DNA of 64,000 nucleotides from UBA6170 sp942491385 (lineage in GTDB: Bacteria; Chloroflexota; Anaerolineae; Anaerolineales; Anaerolineaceae), in NCBI GenBank assembly GCA_942491385.1, contig CALOAF010000002.1:1-64000 (forward strand). The letters run 5' to 3'. This document shows, piece by piece, positions 53,116 through 61,781 of the stretch. Each line of letters begins with the position of its first letter. The stretch's first letter is position 1. The notes beneath the pieces were generated by a model. It was given only the letters and a program-made list of their open reading frames with translations, had not been told where the DNA came from and searched no databases. The position numbers and the translations under genes were made by a program.

Positions 53116-55149
53116 TTACAGATGCTGAGCAGCAACATCTCCTGCTACATCATCGATACCCAATTTCTTGAGTGTTTCCTGTGTCGGGATACCTTTATCC
53201 TCAGTCCAACCACGTTCTTTCCAGTAAGCCGGTAAGGCTTCATTGAATAAAACGTCTGGCTTGCCTTCATAGGCAACAGCACCTTTTTGTGAACCTGTCG
53301 GTAGTGGATCATTAAACCAACGTGGTGGTACTTGGCGATCCCATTCCGCTTTTGGATCTTTCAATTGACGGATATGAACCTCAAATAACCGCGACAAGGC
53401 ATATTCACGGGCACCAACCAATTGCAAATCTTCATCGCTGAAGTCACTCCAACCGGTAGCTGCCTTGATGAGATCAATTCTGCTACCAGCCCAATGTCCA
53501 GCAGCGAATTGGCAATGCACCAGTGAATTTTGTGCAGCATTGACATTTTGACCAGCAATTGCAGCAGCCCAGTCACCTGACTTGAATCCACCAGTTCCAC
53601 CTCCAGTGTGGGCACATGCGCGATTGACGGTCACATATTCCATTGCATTCTTATCTGCCGGGCTGCGCACATCATGCGCAGGTTGTCCATAATGGTGGGC
53701 TGTCATGCTGTAATTCAGGATTTCTGGTTTACCCTTCAGTTCAGCAAAATAACGGGCAGTCTCATAAGTTCCTTGTGCCAGTTTATCGCCAATACCATCG
53801 CGAGCAACAATTTTCTTGACAATCTCATCAACCGCATGGACATCTCCCCATTTCAGGTCAATACCATCCAGATCGGTCTTATCAATGAAGCCTCTCTGAA
53901 CCAGTTCCATCACCAATGCCAGGTTGTTACCGCCTTCAATAAAGTCAAGACTGTAGTTGTCATGAATGAAAGTTGTATATTGGAGTTTGGCTAAACTTTC
54001 TGCCTGGTCACGAACAGTACCTTTATAGGGTTGTCCAGGATCTGTTCCTTCCATTTCCATATAACCCAGATTGCCACCGACCATACCCATTGCTTCCCAG
54101 TCGGGCATGTCACTCATAGTTCGATCCATCAAAGGATCAGTACTGGTAACTTCTACCGGGTAAAGACAATGCAAATTACAGCCATAGCAGGATGTTTTAC
54201 GCACAAAGCTGGTTTGATCCATGAATGGACCAGTGATTGCTTTGACATGTGGGTCAGCCCAGGAGCACCATTGCCAGTTTCGGATCGGGAAGGCATCTTC
54301 AACGTACGCTGAATTTGCACCAATACCTGCCGTACCATAAGAACGCCAGAAGTAATCTCCTCTTTCAGATTTCTGGATGCCACTGACAAGGGCAAGAACT
54401 GTCTTCTTATCCGCTAATTTTTGGCCTTTGGTTCCACGTACAACAACAGCTTTAAGGTTCTTAGAGCCCATTACAGCTCCAGCGCCCCAGCGTCCGGCAG
54501 CACGAGCACCTTCAGTGACCACACAGGAATACCACACCATGTTCTCACCACCTTGCCCGATGGCCATGACATGCGCCAGGCGTTTGTTATTCATACCCAG
54601 CCGTTTGGGTGGCCGCATAGCTGCCCATTCCGGGTTCAGATCTGCATCCCGCAGCATACCTTCGCGCAACTCAATCTCTGCTAAAACCTCACTCTTTAGA
54701 ATCAATTCTGATTCTTCAACATCTTTACCCCAAACATGGCCAGCATCACGAATTTCAATCTTATCATCGATCACAGCCAGATAAACGGGTTTAGAGGCTT
54801 TGCCTACAACCTGAATGCCATCCCAGCCGGCATATTTCAACTCAGAACCAAAATGTCCACCACAGGTAGATGCGCAGAAAATATTATATGCGCTTTTGGT
54901 TACGAGTGTGATACGAGCGTTTGGTGAGGCTCCGGTTACAGGACCAATCATGAACTGTAATAAGTTATCCGGGCCAAGGGGATCCAGCTTCGGGTCAAAA
55001 ATTCCTTCTTTAAAAAGGTAATAAGCTCCCATAGCTGATCCACCCAGGAATTTGCGATAAATTTCTTCTTCCGGCTCGATAACGGTTACAGTTTCATTTG
55101 TTAGATCAACACGAGCAATTTTTCCGGTCATTCCAAATAATTCAGCCAT
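53116..55149 (-). CDS. Tungsten-containing aldehyde:ferredoxin oxidoreductase family protein
   Basis: 677 residues. N-terminal AOR domain: KIARVDLTNETVTVIEPEEE, then FLGGSAMGAYYLF; middle: RWGAGAVMGSKNLKAV. The [4Fe-4S] cluster uses CYGCNLHC and the far Cys in NRACAHTGG. Members bind tungstopterin and oxidise aldehydes to acids or reduce acids with ferredoxin; the substrate is unknown here. Its start overlaps the stop of the ferredoxin subunit (TAATG), so they are coupled. It has no signal of its own, but the partner has a Tat signal, so export as a complex is possible. Confidence 0.92.
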   Translation of the reverse strand: MAELFGMTGKIARVDLTNETVTVIEPEEEIYRKFLGGSAMGAYYLFKEGIFDPKLDPLGPDNLLQFMIGPVTGASPNARITLVTKSAYNIFCASTCGGHFGSELKYAGWDGIQVVGKASKPVYLAVIDDKIEIRDAGHVWGKDVEESELILKSEVLAEIELREGMLRDADLNPEWAAMRPPKRLGMNNKRLAHVMAIGQGGENMVWYSCVVTEGARAAGRWGAGAVMGSKNLKAVVVRGTKGQKLADKKTVLALVSGIQKSERGDYFWRSYGTAGIGANSAYVEDAFPIRNWQWCSWADPHVKAITGPFMDQTSFVRKTSCYGCNLHCLYPVEVTSTDPLMDRTMSDMPDWEAMGMVGGNLGYMEMEGTDPGQPYKGTVRDQAESLAKLQYTTFIHDNYSLDFIEGGNNLALVMELVQRGFIDKTDLDGIDLKWGDVHAVDEIVKKIVARDGIGDKLAQGTYETARYFAELKGKPEILNYSMTAHHYGQPAHDVRSPADKNAMEYVTVNRACAHTGGGTGGFKSGDWAAAIAGQNVNAAQNSLVHCQFAAGHWAGSRIDLIKAATGWSDFSDEDLQLVGAREYALSRLFEVHIRQLKDPKAEWDRQVPPRWFNDPLPTGSQKGAVAYEGKPDVLFNEALPAYWKERGWTEDKGIPTQETLKKLGIDDVAGDVAAQHL

Positions 55150-55988
55150 TATAGTTCCCTCACATGATTATAGATTTTTCTGTAAAGTAGCTCAGCATAG
55201 TCCGAAGGATCATTTGCAAAATAACGGCCATTGCGCGCAGCGGGCACCCAGGTTAAAGCACCAGGTTCCGGGCAGGCTTTGACACATTCCGGGTCACCAC
55301 CACAGCGGCTGCATACCTGGGCTTTTCGGTCAATCGGATCGAATGACATGCCACTGGCAAATTGATCTTCGCAGATCTCCGCACAGCGCCAGCACTTATC
55401 AATACCCAGGCATTTTTCGCGATCCACCCATTTGTAGCCCATTCCGTAATAACCCTCTTCCCCTTCACCTTCGGGTACGGTAATGATCGCATCTTCTGGA
55501 CAGACAGCTTCACATGGGAACTCACTGGATCCTTCAGCCCATTCATACAGATTACAATATGAACAAACGTTGACAACATCTACATATTGGAAACGCATAG
55601 GACGAATACGGGCGAATTCCAAACTTACGAGATTTGCTGTTTCTTCCGGGTGCAGAAGACCAGCATATTTCTCAGAACATGCTACTGCACAAATCATACA
55701 TCCGGTACATTGAACCGCGTCAAAGACCAGATTGTAGCCTGCTTTATAAGGTGATTCTTCACCTTCGGCCGGTGCGTCAACAACGGGAGCTTCAACGACT
55801 GGTGCAGCAGGTTGACCGATGACTCGATTTCCTACAACTCCACCAATAACGAGACCAGCAACCCCAGCGCCTGAACCAATCAAAAACTCTCTACGAGAAA
55901 CGCCTGACGTCTCTGTAGAAGTAGTTTCAGTTTTTTTTGGTTCTTTGGTTGGCTTGGGTGCTTCATCTCTTCTTTTTATTTCTGCCAT
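55149..55988 (-). CDS. Tat-exported ferredoxin subunit of the AOR
   Basis: 279 residues from ATG 55988, eight bases after AGGAGG. A Lys/Thr-rich stretch precedes the twin-arginine signal SRREFLIGSGAG at residues 31-42 and a hydrophobic segment. A Pro/Ala/Val linker follows. The rest carries four ferredoxin-like cysteine groups (CTGCMICAVAC, CSYCNLYEW...CEAVCP, CLGIDKCWRC, CSRCGGDPECVKACP), so up to four [4Fe-4S] clusters, as in the AorA/HycB type. It shuttles electrons to or from the tungsten subunit. Confidence 0.85.
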   Translation of the reverse strand: MAEIKRRDEAPKPTKEPKKTETTSTETSGVSRREFLIGSGAGVAGLVIGGVVGNRVIGQPAAPVVEAPVVDAPAEGEESPYKAGYNLVFDAVQCTGCMICAVACSEKYAGLLHPEETANLVSLEFARIRPMRFQYVDVVNVCSYCNLYEWAEGSSEFPCEAVCPEDAIITVPEGEGEEGYYGMGYKWVDREKCLGIDKCWRCAEICEDQFASGMSFDPIDRKAQVCSRCGGDPECVKACPEPGALTWVPAARNGRYFANDPSDYAELLYRKIYNHVREL

Positions 55989-56116
55989 AATTATTGCCTC
56001 CTCTATCAAAAATAATGTTGGGCTTTCCTAATCAACTCTTTTACCTTGGAAATAAGAACACTTTTTTTTGGGGATCCCTTCCTTTCTCGCTACCTGCAAC
56101 TAGTTTAAACACAAAT

Positions 56117-56137
56117 CATCCTGGTATGTTCAGGATG
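56117..56137. promoter_or_regulatory. Inverted repeat, candidate operator of the AOR operon
   Basis: CATCCTG (56117-56123) and CAGGATG (56131-56137), exact complements around seven bases, 129 bases before the ferredoxin gene. It could be a site for the neighbouring NarL-type regulator. Confidence 0.35.
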
Positions 56138-56320
56138 TCCCCATATAGATACGTGACCTTTTTGAAGCTGTTGTGCTCATATTTTTTTCTCATCTACAGG
56201 AAGATCAGATTGACATCTGAATGCTTAGTTACTACTTGTAATATAACTAGGATAACAAATAGAGCACGAAAACAAAATATTACGAAGAGGTATTTATTAA
56301 AACCAATTGGATGATCTTGT

Positions 56321-56338
56321 ATAGCCCATCCGGGCTAT
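56321..56338. repeat. Short palindromic hairpin
   Basis: ATAGCCC and GGGCTAT with an ATCC loop, just after the response regulator stop at 56376. There is no T run on the minus strand; possibly a weak transcription end or an operator. Confidence 0.35.
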
Positions 56339-56375
56339 TGATGGGTGTGACAACTAATCCCTCAATTTAAATGGG

Positions 56376-57044
56376 TCAATTTTTATCTTTGCAATCCTGG
56401 TCAGCTATTCCCTGACGCACCGCATAAACAGCAGCCTGTATGCGATTTTTCAGGTGTAATTTTTCAAGAATGTTGCGAAGATGAATTTTGACTGTATTTT
56501 CCGATATGCTCAAAGTTTCCGCAATTTCTTTGTTCATTAATCCCTGGGAAACGTATTTTAGGATTGTGATTTCTCTTTCTGTTAACCCATCTTGATCTTC
56601 TTGGGTTTGATTTCCGTTTTGGTTTCCACCACTCAGTTCACGAAAAATTTTTGTTGCCATTGCACTGGAAAGTATTGCTTCACCTTTAGAAATTGAATCA
56701 AGTAAATCCAGTAATTGATAAAGTTCTAGATCTTTTAAAAGGTATCCCTGGGCACCTATTTTTATGGCTTCGAATAAATATTGATCATCATCCGAAGCGG
56801 TTAGCATGACAATTTTTGTCTGTGGCAGAATCTGTTTAATCACACGGGTGGCCTCTATGCCATCACATTTGGGCATATTGATATCCATCATGATCAGATC
56901 AGGATGAAGTATTTTAGCAAACTCAATCGCATCCAATCCGTTGCTGGCTTCACCAATCACTTTAATATTCGGTTGTGCATCCAATAAAGAAGCCAGACCT
57001 TTTCTAAAAAGAACGTGATCATCAACAAGCATTACCTTTAACAT
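56376..57044 (-). CDS. NarL-family response regulator, probable controller of the AOR operon
   Basis: 222 residues: receiver with VDDHVLFRKG (acidic pair D8-D9), phosphate acceptor D in LIMMDINMP, GYLLKD lysine; LuxR-type helix-turn-helix LTEREITILKYVSQGLMN and SENTVKIHLRNILEKLHL. Directly downstream of its sensor kinase (12 bases) and directly upstream of the redox operon, so it probably controls that operon, though this is inferred from position only. Confidence 0.93.
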   Translation of the reverse strand: MLKVMLVDDHVLFRKGLASLLDAQPNIKVIGEASNGLDAIEFAKILHPDLIMMDINMPKCDGIEATRVIKQILPQTKIVMLTASDDDQYLFEAIKIGAQGYLLKDLELYQLLDLLDSISKGEAILSSAMATKIFRELSGGNQNGNQTQEDQDGLTEREITILKYVSQGLMNKEIAETLSISENTVKIHLRNILEKLHLKNRIQAAVYAVRQGIADQDCKDKN

Positions 57045-57056
57045 AATTATTTCCCT

Positions 57057-58817
57057 TTAGCGTATATAGATAGATGGTATTTGCAAAAATAATTTTGTAC
57101 CTTTTCCTGGCTCCGATTCTATTTTGAGTTTTCCGTTGATGTATTGAACGCGTTCTTCCATTATTTGTAATCCATAACTTTGTTTTGAATGATCTCTGGT
57201 AGCAATTACATCAAGATCAAAACCAATGCCATCATCCTCAATACTCACATTTATTTCACCCTGATCCTGCCAAAATTGAACCCAAACCCTATGAGCACAT
57301 GCATGGCGACGCACATTGGAAAGAGCTTCCTGTATGATGCGGATCAATTGATTCCCCACCTCAGGAGAAAATTCAATCGATGAAGTATCGTCTACTGTTA
57401 ATCTGACATCAAGGCCATAATATTGTTGATACTCCGTTAAATATTCCTGCAGCGCACTGAAGAAATCTCCCTGATCGGAGTCAGTGTTGCGTAGATTAAA
57501 AATTGATTCACGAATATCAGTATACAGAACACTGGTCGTATTAATTAATTCACCCAGATGAGACTGTGCTTTTTCATAGTCTTGTTTTACTAACATATCA
57601 TTGGACATAATGGCTTTAATTTTTATATATCCCATGGCCTGAGCTAAATTGTCATGTAATTCCCGCGCCAATCGGTTCTGTTCTTCCAATGCTGCTCCAT
57701 ATCGCAGCTGTTGATGTAAACGAGCATTTTCTATGGAGACAAACACGTGATATCCGAGTTGTTTTAACAATTGATTATCGGATCGTGAAAACTGGCGAGA
57801 TTGCCTTGATAACACACCAATCATTCCTAAAAATTTCTCACCCAGATGAAGAGGAATAACCAGGTAAGAAGCAAATTCTTCAAGATCTAAACACCTCTGC
57901 TGATCAGAATTAGTGGAATTGCTTTGATCGAGTTTGCCAGAAATAATTTCTCCCTCAAACAATCTTCTCCCAATTCTATTTTCATCAAGATTAATAATTA
58001 ATCCTTCCAGCTTTTTGCTGCCCTCCCCATTTGCAGACCATATTTTAATTTCCTGACAGGTCTCCTGATACAATCCAACCACGCCAATGTCCGTATTCAA
58101 TATTGTTTTGGCAGATTCTGCTACAGCTTCTAAAACTTCGCTTAGGATTAACGACGAAGAGATTTTCGTACCAAGGTGGTATAAGGTCATGGCGTCATCT
58201 TGTTGTTTCTTGGCTTTCGCAACCAGCAATGCGTTATCAATGGCGACACCAAATTCACGCCCCAGGCTTTCCAGGAAAGGTCTCATTTCTGGATCATAAT
58301 TTGGCAGCGTTGGGGAAATCAATTCAATGACACCGATAACCATGCTTCGTGATATCAGAGGAAAACCATAATAGTAATGATCATGATATTTTTTCCTCAT
58401 TTCCAAATTAAATCGGTTGTCTTCTTCGATTTTCGGAACGAACTTCGATTGACGGGAATTGGCGATTTCCTGAACAAAATCCATTCCCGCTTTTCTGTTT
58501 ATTTCAATTTCTTGGGTAATCCTGTCATCTACCCCATAGGAATGCCACATTTTATAGTTTTCATCTTCCTCATTCCATAAATAAATCAAACATTCAGCGA
58601 TCCCTAGCTTTTTCACCAAAACATCTTCAGTAAACTGTAATATTTGGTCTACATCCAACATCTGTGAGACAGCTAGCCCCACTTCATTGATGATCATTAA
58701 CCGATTTTTCACTTTCTTCCAATCAGATAGCGCTGTATCATCCAATAAATTGTCAGCCTTTTTGGTGACTCTTCTGGAATGTGAATTTTCAATACTCTTT
58801 TTTTTCTTGGATTCCAC
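57057..58817 (-). CDS. GAF-domain sensor histidine kinase, NarX/DegS type
   Basis: 586 residues, no membrane helix, so it senses inside the cell. Two GAF domains lie at about residues 50-200 and 225-375. HisKA_3 begins near 385 with the phosphorylated His in RELHDNLAQAMGY. The ATPase domain (about 490-580) has NVRRHA and EDDGIGFDLD, and ends in EPGKGTKLFLQIP. No cysteine ligand set for an oxygen or redox sensor stands out. It pairs with the NarL-type regulator. Confidence 0.92.
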   Translation of the reverse strand: MESKKKKSIENSHSRRVTKKADNLLDDTALSDWKKVKNRLMIINEVGLAVSQMLDVDQILQFTEDVLVKKLGIAECLIYLWNEEDENYKMWHSYGVDDRITQEIEINRKAGMDFVQEIANSRQSKFVPKIEEDNRFNLEMRKKYHDHYYYGFPLISRSMVIGVIELISPTLPNYDPEMRPFLESLGREFGVAIDNALLVAKAKKQQDDAMTLYHLGTKISSSLILSEVLEAVAESAKTILNTDIGVVGLYQETCQEIKIWSANGEGSKKLEGLIINLDENRIGRRLFEGEIISGKLDQSNSTNSDQQRCLDLEEFASYLVIPLHLGEKFLGMIGVLSRQSRQFSRSDNQLLKQLGYHVFVSIENARLHQQLRYGAALEEQNRLARELHDNLAQAMGYIKIKAIMSNDMLVKQDYEKAQSHLGELINTTSVLYTDIRESIFNLRNTDSDQGDFFSALQEYLTEYQQYYGLDVRLTVDDTSSIEFSPEVGNQLIRIIQEALSNVRRHACAHRVWVQFWQDQGEINVSIEDDGIGFDLDVIATRDHSKQSYGLQIMEERVQYINGKLKIESEPGKGTKLFLQIPSIYIR

Positions 58818-59157
58818 GGTAACAACCTGTTCGTCTTCGCTATATTATGGCCGTATAACAAAAAAAGTCTTCTAAGCATGAAGAGAATAGAACTACTTTT
58901 ATCAGCCTTATGTGACAATCCTGTTTTTGTCATCTATTTCAATTCGAGGATAATGAAATTTGATATGCTCACTAATAAATGACCAGACCATTTTAATATT
59001 ATAGTAACATAATTCTCATTAAAAATATATTTTAAGTAATTATCTATTAACAGATGAAATAAATTCTTATCGCCATTTTTCCTCCAGCCTGGTTTATTAA
59101 TTAGAAACATACATTCAGGTATGCTAAAATTACGGAAACAAATCCGAGGAGAGAATA
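58818..59157. other. Divergent intergenic region between sensor kinase and MscS genes
   Basis: 340 bases, A+T-rich, without a gene. On the plus strand TGCTAAAAT at 59122-59130 is an extended -10 for the channel gene. A TGACA..TGTCA repeat lies near 58912-58931. Otherwise I see nothing clear. Confidence 0.4.
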
Positions 59158-60219
59158 ATGACTGATTTTGAAATATGGGGAAATACAATTTTTTCCTGGT
59201 TAAGCGCTCTGGCTACATTTATTGGACTATATCTCCTTCTTACAATCCTGATTAAATTAGCCAGAAGCCGTATAAATACCATGTATAAAAAAAATAAAAA
59301 AGCAACTTATTCGTATATTCTTACGTTTCTTGTCAAAACAAAAAATTTATTTGTCCTCATTTTGAGTATCTATATTGCTTCCGTTTGGTTAGTAATTGCC
59401 GATAAACCGAGTCTCTATCTTAGAACATTATTCATGGTCGCTTTCTGGATCCAAATAGGAATTTGGGCAAATCATTCCGTTGTCAATTTTATCGATCATC
59501 GCAACCAAATTGAGTCTGATGGTGAGGATAAAACAACCATGAATGCTCTCAAGACCATCCTTAGAATTGTTCTGTGGAGCATTGTTTTAATCCTTGTGAT
59601 TGATAATATTCCTGGTGTTGAGATTACCGCCCTCATCACAAGTTTGGGGATCGGTGGAATTGCCATCGGGTTAGCTTTACAAAATATATTGGGCGATTTA
59701 TTTGCTTCATTGTCCATAACCTTGGATAAACCTTTCGTCATCAATGATTTCATCCAGGTTGACAATTTTGTTGGTACTGTTGAAAAAATTGGTTTAAAAA
59801 GTACTCGCATCAGGAGTCTCTCAGGTGAACAATTAGTTTTTTCAAATTCTGATTTGTTAGGTTCACGTATACAAAATTTCAAAAGGTTGGAACGGCGTAG
59901 AAAAGTGCTCAAATTAGGTGTTTTGTACCAGACCACTCCAGAACAATTAAGAAAGATACCAGAAATGATTACAAATATTTTTTCAACAATCGATCAGGTG
60001 ACCCTTGATCGAATTCATTTATCAGATTTTGGAGATTTTTCAATCAATTTTGAACTTGTTTATTGGGTTGAAAGTTCCGATTACACACTCCATATGGATT
60101 TAAAACAGGATATTCTGCTGGCAATTTTCGATCAATTTATAGAAAATGAAATTGAATTTGCTTACCCCACACAATCCCTATTTATTGAAAATAATGGGAA
60201 CACAATTACCCCTGTGTGA
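59158..60219 (+). CDS. Small-conductance mechanosensitive channel (MscS family)
   Basis: 353 residues. Four membrane helices: about 15-37, 57-80, 90-110 and a last pore-lining part near 140-185 that holds TSLGIGGIAIGLALQNILGDLF. The MscS beta domain follows (DKPFVINDFIQV, VGTVEKIGLKSTRIRS, NSDLLGSRIQNF) and then the cytosolic domain. It lets solutes out at hypo-osmotic shock. GAGGAG is six bases before the ATG. The gene is a single unit before the tat genes. Confidence 0.93.
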   Translation: MTDFEIWGNTIFSWLSALATFIGLYLLLTILIKLARSRINTMYKKNKKATYSYILTFLVKTKNLFVLILSIYIASVWLVIADKPSLYLRTLFMVAFWIQIGIWANHSVVNFIDHRNQIESDGEDKTTMNALKTILRIVLWSIVLILVIDNIPGVEITALITSLGIGGIAIGLALQNILGDLFASLSITLDKPFVINDFIQVDNFVGTVEKIGLKSTRIRSLSGEQLVFSNSDLLGSRIQNFKRLERRRKVLKLGVLYQTTPEQLRKIPEMITNIFSTIDQVTLDRIHLSDFGDFSINFELVYWVESSDYTLHMDLKQDILLAIFDQFIENEIEFAYPTQSLFIENNGNTITPV

Positions 60220-60283
60220 CCAAACCCTGTGATAATTATATAAAAATAAGATACTATTCGTCAATTAAATCAATCTTTGATTG

Positions 60284-60294
60284 CGTGCTATAAT
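60284..60294 (+). promoter_or_regulatory. Extended -10 promoter of the tat genes
   Basis: TGCTATAAT with a perfect -10 (60289-60294) and the TGn extension. No clear -35 at 17 bases. It lies 32 bases before the tatA start. Confidence 0.5.
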
Positions 60295-60325
60295 TCAGCC
60301 ATAATAACAATAAGGAGTAAAAAAA

Positions 60326-60490
60326 ATGCGATTCGGACCAACTGAATTAATAATCATTCTGGTGATCATCTTGTTACTCTTCGGTGTCGGCCGTATCAGT
60401 AAAATTGCTGGTGAGCTGGGTAGCGGCATTCGTTCCTTTAAAGATGGTTTAACGGGCGATAATAAAGACGAAGACGAAGACGAAAAATAG
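60326..60490 (+). CDS. tatA: Twin-arginine translocase protein TatA
   Basis: 54 residues, ATG 60326 and TAG ending at 60490. Short membrane helix (ELIIILVIILLLFGVGRI), then the amphipathic helix ISKIAGELGSGIRSFKDGL and an acidic tail (DNKDEDEDEK). AAGGAG is seven bases upstream. First gene of a tatA-tatB-tatC group, which would export the Tat proteins coded at 50-56 kb. Confidence 0.95.
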   Translation: MRFGPTELIIILVIILLLFGVGRISKIAGELGSGIRSFKDGLTGDNKDEDEDEK

Positions 60491-60525
60491 AATTCATATA
60501 AATTCTTTGAACAGGCAGTAATTTT

Positions 60526-61029
60526 ATGAGCTTTTTCGGCATCGGACCGATGGAACTGATTTTCATTTTAATCATCATGATTTTGGTGCTAGGACCCAAA
60601 AACATGGTGGAAAGTGCGAAGAAGTTCGGCGTCACTCTTCGTAAAATTGTGAAATCTCCTCTATGGGCAACTGTAATGGATACATCACGTGAAATACGTG
60701 AAATTCCCACGCGATTAATCCGAGAAGCAGGGATAGAAGAAGATTTAAAGAAAATTAAATCAACCACCGATACTTTAAAGAATGTCGGTAATTTTTCAGT
60801 TCCGATAGATCCCGTTTCTGTCGATTTATCACTAAAAGATAAAGACAAAACCAATAAAATTCTTCCTGATCAACCTGCTGAAGATCAACCAGACAAGAAT
60901 ATTTCTCCAGAATCTGACACAAGTCCGGTAAATAATGCAGAAGAAAATAAAGATGAGCCATTGGAAACAAACCAGGTAAACAATCCTGAAATAAAAAAAG
61001 AGGATTCATCTGGAACCTCGGAAACTTAA
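60526..61029 (+). CDS. tatB: TatB-like twin-arginine translocase subunit
   Basis: 167 residues. Membrane helix near the N-terminus (GPMELIFILIIMILVLGPK), an amphipathic helix, and then a long charged tail rich in Glu, Asp, Asn and Pro after residue 95. The longer tail and its place before tatC suggest TatB rather than a second TatA. Confidence 0.85.
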   Translation: MSFFGIGPMELIFILIIMILVLGPKNMVESAKKFGVTLRKIVKSPLWATVMDTSREIREIPTRLIREAGIEEDLKKIKSTTDTLKNVGNFSVPIDPVSVDLSLKDKDKTNKILPDQPAEDQPDKNISPESDTSPVNNAEENKDEPLETNQVNNPEIKKEDSSGTSET

Positions 61030-61052
61030 CCTTTCATGAACATTAATATGCT

Positions 61053-61760
61053 ATGACCGCCAAAAAATCCCCTGTCATGTCCATTTGGGATCATATCAAT
61101 GAACTAAGAAAACGACTGTTTATCGCTGTTATTTCATTGGCTGTCACCACTGCGATCAGCTTTGCAATCGTACCATATCTCTTAGATTTTATTACCGTGC
61201 CTGTTGGGGGTATTGAAAATCTACAATCCATCGAAATCACCGAAAATATCGGTGTTTTTATGCGCATCTCGCTCTTGTCAGGTTTTCTTTTTGCTTTTCC
61301 AATTATCCTTTCTCAAATTTTGATGTTCCTTGCTCCGGGGCTGGAAAAGAGCGAGAAACGTTGGATTTCGATAACCATTCCCATTGCAACATTTTTATTT
61401 TTAGGTGGCGCTGCATTTGCCTATTTTGTTATGCTGCCGGTGGCAATTCCATACTTGATTAATTTTTTGGGTGTCCCAACCACCCCTCGTCTATTGAGTT
61501 ATATAAAATTTACAACCAGTTTGATTTTCTGGTTAGGTGTTGGGTTTGAATTACCAATTGTTGTCTTTGCCCTGGCAAAATTCCATCTGGTTACACCCCA
61601 AACTTTACTAAAACAGTGGAGAATAGCGATTGTTCTTATTGCTGTAGCAGCCGCCGCAATCACCCCAACCATTGATCCGATCAATATGGCTATTCTCATG
61701 TTGCCATTGTTTCTCTTGTATCTGATCAGTGTATTATTTGCATTTATTGCAATACGATAG
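61053..61760 (+). CDS. tatC: Sec-independent translocase protein TatC
   Basis: 235 residues with six membrane helices and the signature HINELRKRLFIAV near the N-terminus, then SGFLFAFPIILSQILMFLAPGLEKSEK. TatC binds the twin-arginine motif. It follows the tatB-like gene by 23 bases. Confidence 0.96.
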   Translation: MTAKKSPVMSIWDHINELRKRLFIAVISLAVTTAISFAIVPYLLDFITVPVGGIENLQSIEITENIGVFMRISLLSGFLFAFPIILSQILMFLAPGLEKSEKRWISITIPIATFLFLGGAAFAYFVMLPVAIPYLINFLGVPTTPRLLSYIKFTTSLIFWLGVGFELPIVVFALAKFHLVTPQTLLKQWRIAIVLIAVAAAAITPTIDPINMAILMLPLFLLYLISVLFAFIAIR

Positions 61761-61781
61761 TTTCTTTCAAGGAGTCAAAGT

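Larger units (their letters stand above)
55989..56375. other. Intergenic region with inverted repeats before the AOR operon
   Basis: 387 bases without a gene, between the response regulator and the ferredoxin gene. A perfect repeat CATCCTG..CAGGATG with seven-base spacer is at 56117-56137, CAGAT..ATCTG lies near 56206-56219, and ATAGCCC..GGGCTAT is at 56321-56338. On the minus strand a TATATT is near 56231. I cannot assign the promoter with certainty. The repeats are candidates for regulator binding. Confidence 0.4.

Noticed and set aside
53116..55149. AOR-like protein as the BamB subunit of a tungsten benzoyl-CoA reductase
   Set aside because: NuoE/F-like and ferredoxin genes recall the bam set, but no HdrA-like BamD, BamE or BamF partner is present, and the ferredoxin subunit here has a Tat signal.
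56010..56314. A plus-strand frame in the gap before the AOR operon
   Set aside because: No ribosome site and a composition unlike a protein; it covers the inverted repeats of the control region.
58934..59188. An 84-codon minus-strand frame in the gap before the channel gene
   Set aside because: No ribosome site, low complexity, overlaps the start of the MscS gene and has no recognisable sequence.
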